Source: an uncultured Eubacteriales bacterium (lineage in GTDB: Bacteria > Bacillota > Clostridia > Oscillospirales > QAMX01). Taken from it: a stretch of DNA of 7,910 nt. The notes beneath the pieces are model-generated. The model ran no database searches. It was not told the origin of the DNA and saw only the letters and a list, made by a program, of their open reading frames with translations. Positions within the stretch are counted from its first letter, which is position 1; every line of letters starts with the position of its first letter. Location: NCBI GenBank assembly GCA_900551265.1, contig URVL01000105.1, positions 1-7,910 of the forward strand. The letters run 5' to 3'. A program made the translations under genes and the position numbers. Positions 1 to 5,505 of the stretch are shown in pieces.

Positions 1-1
1 T

Positions 2-634
2 GTATTGCTTTTGTTTATGTCTGTAGCGAGCTGGGCATATATGGCCGCCAAGTGGTTGACCCTGCGTGCTGCACGACGGCGTACCAGACAGGGACTCTGC
101 GCCTTTGACGATGCAGGTGCATTGGCTTTTGCCTTGCCTTTGGTGGAGAGCGATAAACGCTCCCCCCTGTATGGCATCACTTGCCGAGCTGTACGAGAAT
201 TCAATCGCATCACCCGCACTGGCGATGCTGAGCGCCTGCTCAACGACAACGTCCGCCGCGCCCTACACTTCGGTATTGCCGAAGAAATGGCACACCTCAA
301 ATCTTCGTTGGCGCTTTTAGCTACTGCGGCCAACACTGCTCCCTTCATCGGCCTTTTCGGTACGGTGTGGGGCATCATGCACTCCTTCCATGCAATTGCC
401 TCCCTGAAAAGCGTTTCCTTGGCAACAGTCGCTCCCGGCATTGCCGAAGCGCTCATTGCTACGGCGGTGGGGTTGTTCGTCGCCATCCCTGCGGTGTGTG
501 GTTACAACATCTTCCGTGCGCGCCTTACAAACATTGAAGGCGTGTGTATCAACTACGCGGGACAGCTTTTGAACCGCATGCAGCATGAGGTTAACGCTTA
601 TCAAGACGGCATCTCATTTGCGGGGGAAAGGTAG
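2..634 (+). CDS. exbB: ExbB/TolQ-family proton channel subunit (5' partial)
   Basis: This is a MotA/TolQ/ExbB-family inner-membrane protein. Such proteins form the pentameric proton channel that energizes TonB. The frame is open to the left edge. The first possible start is a TTG at 5, but a real start probably lies about 15-20 codons upstream, because 209 residues is a little short for the family. Counting from 5, a first membrane segment is at residues 1-20 and a basic cytoplasmic stretch (RAARRRTRQ) follows. The family core then comes at about 110-170: TAPFIGLFGTVWGI, then the APGIAEALIATAVGLFVAIP helix. The gene stops 2 nt before the exbD-like gene and is clearly cotranscribed with it and with tonB. 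TolQ is the main alternative. The TonB-type third gene favours ExbB over Tol-Pal. Confidence 0.9.
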   Translation, partial: VLLLFMSVASWAYMAAKWLTLRAARRRTRQGLCAFDDAGALAFALPLVESDKRSPLYGITCRAVREFNRITRTGDAERLLNDNVRRALHFGIAEEMAHLKSSLALLATAANTAPFIGLFGTVWGIMHSFHAIASLKSVSLATVAPGIAEALIATAVGLFVAIPAVCGYNIFRARLTNIEGVCINYAGQLLNRMQHEVNAYQDGISFAGER

Positions 635-636
635 CC

Positions 637-1104
637 ATGTCTTCCTCTGATGACGATTTTGTGGCCGATATCAACGTGACTCCTTTTGTGGATGTGATGC
701 TGGTACTGTTAATCATTTTTATGGTTACGGCTCCCATGATGACTGAAGGTCTAGATGTGGATCTGCCGCAAGTACAAGCTGCGGAGGTACTGCCCACGGA
801 AGATGATCACATGATTTTGAGTATCAAAAGCGACGGAGCGCTGTTCCTGGATGAATATCCCACGACCATGGCCGACTTGGATTATCTGCTGAGGCGTACC
901 GTACTTTCTCAGAACAAACAGCTTTTCCTGCGTGCTGACAAGGCAGTTCCGTACGTTGTGGTGATGGAAGTCATGGGCTGCATCCGGGCAGTCGGCATAA
1001 CTAACTTGGGCATGGTGGCGGAATCTGGGGGTGGGCTGGCATCCGAAGATGCCGAGAAGGTGCAGTCCGACATAAAACCTGCAACGGGCATGACTTCGCA
1101 ATGA
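637..1104 (+). CDS. exbD: ExbD/TolR-family biopolymer transport protein
   Basis: This 155-residue protein is of ExbD/TolR type. It has a short cytoplasmic N-terminus, one membrane helix at about residues 17-36 (FVDVMLVLLIIFMVTAPMM) and a periplasmic domain. Asp19 in the helix sits where the family has its essential proton-carrying aspartate, and the preceding INVTPFVDVMLVLLIIFMV is the family signature. The periplasmic part contains the usual VDLPQ strand and a RADKAVPYVVVMEVMGCIRAVG helix region. The ATG at 637 follows a purine-rich GGGGGAAAGG at 622-631, inside the end of the upstream gene. The stop overlaps the tonB start (ATGA, 1101-1104), so translation is likely coupled. The about 20-residue tail after the periplasmic domain is low-complexity and looks unstructured. 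Together with ExbB it forms the motor that drives TonB. Confidence 0.92.
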   Translation: MSSSDDDFVADINVTPFVDVMLVLLIIFMVTAPMMTEGLDVDLPQVQAAEVLPTEDDHMILSIKSDGALFLDEYPTTMADLDYLLRRTVLSQNKQLFLRADKAVPYVVVMEVMGCIRAVGITNLGMVAESGGGLASEDAEKVQSDIKPATGMTSQ

Positions 1105-1871
1105 CCTCTATGAGCTTTTTCCAACGTGCCGCGACCGTAGTATTTTCCCTACTTCTACATGGCTTCATAGCCATAGCCGGATTCTTTTTCGCAAGCACCG
1201 AAATCTTGCCGGAAGAGAAAGCCTATCGCGTTTCACTCGCTGAGTTTGCTCCGGCTCAGACCTCTATTGCTCCGGGACAGGAAAAAAAGACAACTTCAGC
1301 ATCTGCGGAACCTCAACCTAAAATGCCGATTAGGCCAGTGGAGCCGGAAGTCGCCCCGACTCCGCCCAAACCGGCACCGGTAGTTCCTGCGAAACCAGTG
1401 ACTCCCTCGCGCCCCAAGCCTAAGCCCCAAAATCGTACCATAAAGCAGACGCAGGACACAGAGAACCGAACAGAACAAGCTTCCGCCCAGAAGTCACAAA
1501 CAGCCACGATGTCACAAAATTCGACAGAAACTGGCGGCGGTACGGCGCAGGGAGCAGCGCGTACCATGGGTGACCTGAGCGTATACGCTGAAGACGTCGT
1601 GGATCAACGTCCGTCCATTTCTCGCAGAGTGATGCCCGAATACCCGAACAAGGCCCGACGGATGAACATGCAGGGACAGGTGGTGGTTCAACTTGTCGTG
1701 GATGTTTCCGGCAAGCCACAACAATGTACCATTTACTCTTCTAGCCCCACAGGCGTCTTTGATGAAGCGGCACTGGCTGCGGCCCGGCGAACACGATTCC
1801 TTCCAGGAAAGGTCAGAGGTCAACCGGTTAATACAATTGTTCTGATTCCTTATAAATTTTCTCTACGATGA
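1101..1871 (+). CDS. tonB: TonB-family energy transducer
   Basis: TonB spans the periplasm and transmits proton-motive energy from ExbB-ExbD to outer-membrane TonB-dependent receptors. The 256-residue product has a single N-terminal membrane anchor at about residues 10-31. Ser16 and His20 in it reproduce the S-x3-H face of the family anchor. A proline/lysine-rich periplasmic spacer follows at about 71-110 (repeated PxP and KP units), then a polar Ser/Thr/Gln linker at 111-165. The globular TonB C-terminal domain is at about 172-256, with the expected PEYP, QGQVVVQLVVDVSG, FDEAALAAARRTRF and VLIPYKFSLR segments. The ATG at 1101 overlaps the exbD stop. A second in-frame ATG at 1110 is possible. 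TolA is less likely because the C-terminus is plainly TonB-like. The substrate (iron-siderophore, heme or other) cannot be read from this window. Confidence 0.92.
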   Translation: MTSMSFFQRAATVVFSLLLHGFIAIAGFFFASTEILPEEKAYRVSLAEFAPAQTSIAPGQEKKTTSASAEPQPKMPIRPVEPEVAPTPPKPAPVVPAKPVTPSRPKPKPQNRTIKQTQDTENRTEQASAQKSQTATMSQNSTETGGGTAQGAARTMGDLSVYAEDVVDQRPSISRRVMPEYPNKARRMNMQGQVVVQLVVDVSGKPQQCTIYSSSPTGVFDEAALAAARRTRFLPGKVRGQPVNTIVLIPYKFSLR

Positions 1872-1894
1872 AAATTTAATGAATATAGCCTGAT

Positions 1895-1941
1895 AAGGCA
1901 TCTTATCTATCGCCCAAGCTGCTGCGCACGGCAAGGCATCT
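1895..1941. repeat. short direct repeat downstream of tonB
   Basis: The nonamer AAGGCATCT occurs at 1895-1903 and again at 1933-1941. It extends to 12 positions with one mismatch (AAGGCATCTTAT against AAGGCATCTCAT). The first copy overlaps a small GCCT-GATA-AGGC hairpin at 1888-1899. The function is unknown and the repeat may be a chance pair. Confidence 0.35.
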
Positions 1942-2033
1942 CATAAGCATCCCGCATCGTAAATGCGTTTGGTGCCTCTGTGCGGCAGCCATGGGAGAAA
2001 CGGACGGGCTGTTTCTCGCTTGTGCCCTTAATG

Positions 2034-2063
2034 ACCGCTTGTAGTAATACTGGCGGTTTTTTT
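2034..2063 (+). terminator. rho-independent terminator candidate for the exbB-exbD-tonB operon
   Basis: Arms ACCGC (2034-2038) and GCGGT (2053-2057) enclose a 14-nt loop that can form a further AGT/ACT pairing. The descending arm runs into seven T residues (2057-2063). It lies 163 nt after the tonB stop. A second hairpin without a T tract (GAGAAAC 1995-2001 / GTTTCTC 2011-2017) lies just upstream and may contribute. The stem is short, so termination strength is uncertain. Confidence 0.6.
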
Positions 2064-2090
2064 GTGAGTATCAGCATTGTTGCGGTATGC

Positions 2091-2112
2091 AGAAACTCCA
2101 AAAGGAGTTTTT
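2091..2112 (+). promoter_or_regulatory. hairpin enclosing the Shine-Dalgarno of the small gene
   Basis: AAACTCC (2093-2099) and GGAGTTT (2104-2110) form a perfect 7-bp stem with an AAAA loop. It is extendable by a G-U and an A-U pair to 2091-2112. The Shine-Dalgarno AAGGAG (2102-2107) of the gene starting at 2114 lies in the loop and 3' arm, so it would be masked when the stem forms. Because the 3' arm ends in five T residues, the structure could also act as a weak terminator or attenuator. Confidence 0.5.
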
Positions 2113-2113
2113 C

Positions 2114-2305
2114 ATGGACAAAAGCAATCTTGAATTTGAAGATCTGGAAAAAATTTGCCGTGAAGTCATTAGTAGAGTTCTACACACATGCGAATTGGAA
2201 CTTCTCAATAATAATGATGAAGTAAAAGCTCTACCATTCGCTGCAATGGCTGTGAAAGAATCTATCTTGACATTTTTGGCCCTAATTAATTCTAAAAAAA
2301 CGTAA
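2114..2305 (+). CDS. small hypothetical protein (63 aa)
   Basis: I do not recognise this 63-residue protein. The start at 2114 is chosen because AAGGAG (2102-2107) lies 6 nt upstream. An in-frame ATG at 2087 has no ribosome binding site. The sequence is acidic at the N-terminus (SNLEFEDLEKICREV) and looks helical throughout, with two Cys residues (ICREV and HTCELELL) and a hydrophobic C-terminal stretch (VKESILTFLALIN). No signal peptide or clear membrane segment is present. The gene stands alone between the tonB terminator and the convergent relaxase gene. It is AT-richer than the tonB operon, which suggests it belongs to the accessory segment. The good Shine-Dalgarno favours a real gene, though chance is not excluded. 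Confidence 0.55.
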   Translation: MDKSNLEFEDLEKICREVISRVLHTCELELLNNNDEVKALPFAAMAVKESILTFLALINSKKT

Positions 2306-2318
2306 ATAGCTCCTAACA

Positions 2319-2338
2319 GTGCCTACGGAGGTAGGCAC
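2319..2338. repeat. perfect 8-bp inverted repeat between convergent genes
   Basis: GTGCCTAC (2319-2326) and GTAGGCAC (2331-2338) form a perfect stem with a GGAG loop, 13 nt after the small gene and about 90 nt beyond the relaxase stop. The position between converging transcripts suggests a shared, bidirectional 3' end. Neither strand has a T tract directly after the stem, so a classical intrinsic terminator is not supported. Confidence 0.5.
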
Positions 2339-2428
2339 ATCAAATTGCACTGCTCTCAACCTAGGCCACAAAATATTTTTATACCATACTATCATATCGA
2401 TATAGACAATGAAAACGGCATTATCTCG

Positions 2429-4105
2429 TCATCTCTCCATATTTTTCTGCTGTTTTTGAATGTGCTCTTCATCCAACTTTTTTTCTCGACGCATAATTTT
2501 ATTCCCCTTTATCCACAGACTGTTCCCCCATTTTTTTTGAGCATAGCGGAGGGCGACATGCCGGATGGAGGCATTTTTGTTTGAAAAGAAGAGTTCCTTT
2601 CCGCTGTCCAGAATCCTCCCACCACCAGGTAGGAAAAAAACAATTATTCCCTTGTGATCTACTGTTGCCGAGAAACCACGTATGTGTGTTATTTCCTCGG
2701 CGGCAAGCTGTTCCATACGTAACAGAGCCAAAAGCTGTTTCTTTCCTTTGCCGCTCATGATTTTATTATCCAAGGCAGCTAATTCCTTGGCTGCGTATTT
2801 AGCCTGCATTTCCGCACGACTCATTGTTGGTTGCTCTTTACCGTGCAGTGCCCATTCCTTAATCGCGGAGTCTTGCGGAACGCGATCCGGCTCCGCTATC
2901 TTCAGCTTGGAACGTAAAATGGCTAAAGCGATTTCATTGCCCTGACCAGCCTTATATTGTAGGAAACCATTCCATGAAGTGAAAGGAACCTTTTCACGTA
3001 TGTCCTCACAAGTAGATTGAAACGGCAGCTTGGCTCTGGCGATTTCTTCTGCCTCATGCTTGCGGGCCAGTTGCAGCAGACCAAGGCGGTTCTTTTTTGC
3101 TATGTTCAGCCGTTCCAATTCCCTGCGTTTGGCCGCCCACTTTTCCCTGATTGCCGCAAGTGCTGCGTTTTCCCTTTCTTTGATGGTAGCCAGTCCGGTT
3201 TTCCGGTCTTTAATGCCCTGCTGATATTCCGCGTACAAAGCGCCTCGTTCTGGAGCGCGATGCAAGGGGGTCGCCTGATACCGGCTTTGCTCTGGTATTT
3301 TTTCCAAGTCCCGCGCTGGAAGGTACCTCCCGAACTTTCCCTCCAGCTTTTTCAGTGAGAAGGCTCTGTCTACTGCGCTGACTTTTACGGTATGCTGCTG
3401 ATTATGGCGATCAGCCAAAATCAGACCGTTCCCGTGTGGTTTTATCACCAAACCATGCCGGGCAAGCCCCTCATGGAGCGTTTGCCAATCCGTTGCTGTC
3501 GCCAAAACATACAAGATGGTGTCTCTCTGGTCCTTAGCATACGATTCAAAGGATTGTTGGCCTGTGTGGGCTTCAATGAGGGCAGCTTTTGCGCCCACTG
3601 ACCGCTGTTTCTCTTTGTTTCGGCCATTATCAACCACAAGACCGTATTCCTGCTCCAGCTCCCGGCATAAAGTGTCCCGCTTCCAGTAATCGCGGAAAGG
3701 CTCATGTCGGGTATGTTTTTCCGGGTGGATCATGTTGTAGGCTATGTGCATATGGAGATTGGCGGTGTTTTTATGGACGCCACAATGCCGCTGATGCTCG
3801 GTATAACCCAACGCGGCGGTAAAGCGTTCTTCAATGGCCATGAACACCTCCGGCGTCAATTTTGCCTCGTCCTCCAGGCGAAAGCTGATCACAAGATGGT
3901 AGGTTTTGTTTTTCGTGGTGCGGACGTTTATGACCTGAACGTCCATGGCCTCGGCAATGCCGTTCTGGTAATCATCATCCCCAAGGCATCCGGCGCACCA
4001 GCGCATGAGACTTTTTTCGCCTTCATGCCCGGCATCGGCAATGTACTCGGCAAGACGGGCGTAGTTGTCATTTTGGGGGCTGATGTCCACTTTTTTGCTG
4101 ATCAT
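2429..4105 (-). CDS. traI: TraI-like MOBP relaxase
   Basis: This 558-residue relaxase would nick oriT and carry the transferred strand. The N-terminal ~160 residues closely follow RP4 TraI. ARLAEYIAD gives the catalytic tyrosine candidate Tyr21 (RP4 Tyr22 in KYITD). KTYHLVISFR is at 67-76. HKNTANLHMHIAYN at 111-124 gives the metal-binding His111, His118 and His120. HEPFRDYWKRDTLCRELEQEYGL follows. At about 215-262, LARHGLVIKPHGNGL and LKKLEGKFGRYLPA match a conserved TraI segment. Residues 285-360 are Lys/Arg/Glu-rich and probably coiled coil. The C-terminal part (about 472-536; GIIVFFLPGGGRILDSG and ALRYAQKKWG) resembles the LPD7-type domain found after many such relaxases. There is no primase or helicase domain, so it is shorter than RP4 TraI (over 700 residues). 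Its ATG overlaps the traJ stop (ATGA), and no strong Shine-Dalgarno is present, so translation is probably coupled. Confidence 0.93.
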   Translation of the reverse strand: MISKKVDISPQNDNYARLAEYIADAGHEGEKSLMRWCAGCLGDDDYQNGIAEAMDVQVINVRTTKNKTYHLVISFRLEDEAKLTPEVFMAIEERFTAALGYTEHQRHCGVHKNTANLHMHIAYNMIHPEKHTRHEPFRDYWKRDTLCRELEQEYGLVVDNGRNKEKQRSVGAKAALIEAHTGQQSFESYAKDQRDTILYVLATATDWQTLHEGLARHGLVIKPHGNGLILADRHNQQHTVKVSAVDRAFSLKKLEGKFGRYLPARDLEKIPEQSRYQATPLHRAPERGALYAEYQQGIKDRKTGLATIKERENAALAAIREKWAAKRRELERLNIAKKNRLGLLQLARKHEAEEIARAKLPFQSTCEDIREKVPFTSWNGFLQYKAGQGNEIALAILRSKLKIAEPDRVPQDSAIKEWALHGKEQPTMSRAEMQAKYAAKELAALDNKIMSGKGKKQLLALLRMEQLAAEEITHIRGFSATVDHKGIIVFFLPGGGRILDSGKELFFSNKNASIRHVALRYAQKKWGNSLWIKGNKIMRREKKLDEEHIQKQQKNMER

Positions 4106-4419
4106 CGTATGCCCGCTATGGCCTGCTGAACTTCCCGCTGCCGGACGTCCAGTTCATGTAAAAGACGGTGAACTGTCAGCCTGTCCGCGCCATTCGCCAA
4201 TGCCTGTTTCACCAGCCCGCCAAGTCTGCCAAGGTCGCCTTTGAGCCGTCGTAATTCAATCCTTGCCTCCTGATGTTCCAGACTTGGGACGGAAAATCCA
4301 AGGCACACCCTTTTGCTGAACGTGGAAAGGGACAGCCCTGCCTTGCTGGCCGATGCTCTGATCTGTGCGTGTTCCTCTGGGGTCAGATAGGTTCTGAGAA
4401 TCAATTTTTTGCTCGGCAC
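4102..4419 (-). CDS. traJ: TraJ-like relaxosome accessory DNA-binding protein
   Basis: This 105-residue protein resembles RP4 TraJ/MobC-type relaxosome proteins. These bind the inverted repeat beside nic and bring the relaxase to it. A ribbon-helix-helix-like N-terminus occupies about residues 6-45 (LRTYLTPEEHAQIRASASKAG, LSLSTFSKRV). The strongest match is LKGDLGRLGGLVK, paralleling INGDLGRLGGLLK in RP4 TraJ. A helical C-terminus follows (LLHELDVRQREVQQAI). The start is GTG at 4419, 6 nt after a strong AGGAGG (4431-4426 on the minus strand). That Shine-Dalgarno sits in the 3' arm of an 8-bp hairpin. The first 164 nt of the gene are also covered by the end of the upstream transglycosylase frame. 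The stop overlaps the relaxase start. Confidence 0.88.
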   Translation of the reverse strand: MPSKKLILRTYLTPEEHAQIRASASKAGLSLSTFSKRVCLGFSVPSLEHQEARIELRRLKGDLGRLGGLVKQALANGADRLTVHRLLHELDVRQREVQQAIAGIR

Positions 4420-4903
4420 AAGGAGCCTCCTGAATTTTGGAGGCTCTTAGGCCTGCATAGTGACGATAAACGAGCCAAGCGTAGCGCCTGCCACGCTCTG
4501 GGTCTGGGGAATGGTATTTGCCCACAGCTTTCCAGTTCAGGCCGTAGCGGGCGATCTCTTCCGCAAGTATCCATGTACCCCAACTCTCATTGATGGCCGG
4601 GTCGAGCAGTGATAACGGGTCTATGCCGTATCGCTCCATCCACCATGAGTTTATCTGCATTTTACCAACGTCAAAAGACAAGCCAGCCGCAATCGCCTTT
4701 TGTATGAGCTGTTTCGCTTTCTCCCGCGTGGCAGGGTAGTAGGATCTTCCGGCTATATTGACCGTAAAAGGGTTTAGGCCGGATTCCTGAAGGGCGATAG
4801 CTTCTACCAGTTGGGCGGGCGGCTCTGGCGTGGCGTAAAGTTCCGCTGCGACTGCTGGTGTATACAGACAAAGCAGAACGGCTAGCGTGAATGCCATCTT
4901 CAT
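4256..4903 (-). CDS. secreted lytic transglycosylase of conjugation type (TrbN/VirB1-like)
   Basis: This is a soluble lytic transglycosylase that would locally open peptidoglycan for DNA transfer. The start at 4903 (MKMAF) is chosen because it begins a signal peptide: a hydrophobic core at residues 4-16, then AVAA, with cleavage after about residue 19 or 20. AGAGG lies about 9 nt upstream on the minus strand. The SLT-like domain runs from about 30 to 151: catalytic Glu40 in ALQESGLNPF, GKMQINSWW at 80-88, ESWGTWILAEEIARYG at 106-121, and VGKYHSPDP with a final YAWLVYRHYAG. The product is 215 residues. After about residue 158 no domain is seen, and that tail overlaps traJ by 164 nt in another frame, giving a shuffled-looking composition. 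It heads the mobilization operon, as pilus-type transglycosylases often accompany transfer genes. Other mating-pair genes are not in view. Confidence 0.85.
   Translation of the reverse strand: MKMAFTLAVLLCLYTPAVAAELYATPEPPAQLVEAIALQESGLNPFTVNIAGRSYYPATREKAKQLIQKAIAAGLSFDVGKMQINSWWMERYGIDPLSLLDPAINESWGTWILAEEIARYGLNWKAVGKYHSPDPERGRRYAWLVYRHYAGLRASKIQEAPCAEQKIDSQNLSDPRGTRTDQSIGQQGRAVPFHVQQKGVPWIFRPKSGTSGGKD
4423..4446 (-). promoter_or_regulatory. hairpin masking the traJ ribosome binding site
   Basis: On the minus strand GAGCCTCC (4446-4439) and GGAGGCTC (4430-4423) form a perfect 8-bp stem with an 8-nt loop. The GGAGG core of the traJ Shine-Dalgarno is entirely inside the 3' arm. The structure lies within the translated part of the upstream transglycosylase gene, so ribosomes reading that gene would melt it. 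This arrangement suggests that traJ and traI translation depends on translation of the first gene. Confidence 0.6.
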
Positions 4904-4954
4904 GGGGTCTGCCTCTTGTTTTGGCGTTGAGCGGAACCGCGAATAAGCAGCCCC

Positions 4955-5016
4955 GCAGGGCAGGACAGGAATGGAGCCGCCGGAAGGTGGGTACACTTCC
5001 TCTGTCCTGTCCTCTG
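4955..5016 (-). other. candidate origin of transfer (oriT)
   Basis: Several signals coincide just upstream of the transfer operon. An outer perfect 9-bp inverted repeat is formed by AGGACAGGA (4962-4970) and TCCTGTCCT (5005-5013). Inside it is a second hairpin, GGAAGGTG (4982-4989) / CACTTCC (4994-5000), with a GGTA loop and one bulged G. On the minus strand TGTCCTGCCCTGC (4967-4955) resembles the RP4 nic core TATCCTG/CCCGGC, which would put the nick between 4961 and 4960. A 7-nt direct repeat TCCTCTG occurs at 4998-5004 and 5010-5016. In RP4, TraJ binds a repeat 5' of nic, and the order here is the same, although the spacing is longer. That this is the functional oriT is inference. Confidence 0.4.
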
Positions 5017-5050
5017 AAATGCCAATACAGTAGCACAGACAAAAACATTT

Positions 5051-5087
5051 AAGAATACAAATACATAAGTTATGCTTACTTATTCTT
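5051..5087. repeat. AT-rich nested inverted repeats upstream of the mobilization operon
   Basis: AAGAATA (5051-5057) is mirrored by TATTCTT (5081-5087). Inside, ATAAGT (5065-5070) pairs with ACTTAT (5078-5083) around a 7-nt loop. The hexamer AATACA is tandemly repeated at 5054-5065. The location about 150 nt before the transglycosylase start fits an operator or promoter region of the minus-strand operon, or an accessory relaxosome or IHF-type site. No convincing -35/-10 pair could be fixed. Confidence 0.4.
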
Positions 5088-5505
5088 CGCTATGGCTGTG
5101 GATTACTGTCTATGCTTGGGGATGCAGAATTATTGCTGCGCTCCATCTGCGTATGGAAAAATATACCTCCGTATTGTTTTGGGCGGCTGCTTGTAAAAAG
5201 CGCCCTCTGTTGACGGGGTTTTGCTGCTGGCTTACAGAAATATGAACAATCTCAAGAATCCTTGAAGGTTTGATAAAGCTGCCTTTTAGACACAGGCATG
5301 GTTCGCCAATTTGGCAATAGCCTATTGCCAAATTGCATAACACGGTAAAATGACAAACTAACTCTGCTGCCGCATGGGTATGACGATCTCCTGAAAGACC
5401 TGAAAGCGCTTGTTCACAAGTCGCGTATGAACGGGGCTTTGGCGTGAGGGTTGCGCGACATCGCGCACCTTGGAATGGAGAGAACAAACACGAGGGCTTT
5501 TGTAA
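5088..5505. other. gene-free interval between the mobilization operon and the CoiA-like pseudogene
   Basis: No reading frame on either strand here looks like a protein. The interval holds the palindrome at 5307-5335 and a bulged hairpin at 5181-5205 (GGGC..GCTT / AAGCGCCC). It also holds a weak plus-strand promoter-like pair, TTGACG (5210-5215) and TACAGA (5233-5238), separated by 17 nt, whose -10 box matches consensus poorly. No tRNA, rRNA or CRISPR repeat is visible. Confidence 0.5.
5307..5335. repeat. 29-bp palindrome with 14-bp perfect arms
   Basis: CAATTTGGCAATAG (5307-5320) and CTATTGCCAAATTG (5322-5335) are exact reverse complements around the single central C at 5321. No T tract follows on either strand, so it does not look like an intrinsic terminator. 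Near-perfect symmetry with almost no loop is more typical of a dimeric protein binding site or a recombination/resolution site than of an RNA hairpin. It lies midway between the divergent mobilization operon and the CoiA-like pseudogene. Confidence 0.75.

Noticed and set aside
3704..4129. 141-codon plus-strand reading frame inside the relaxase region.
   Set aside because: It is antisense to the strongly conserved TraI-like catalytic domain and is a shadow of it.
4904..4996. N-terminal extension of the transglycosylase to an upstream ATG at 4996.
   Set aside because: The extension would place a signal peptide internally, and its bases overlap the inverted repeats of the oriT candidate. The start at 4903 gives a proper signal peptide.
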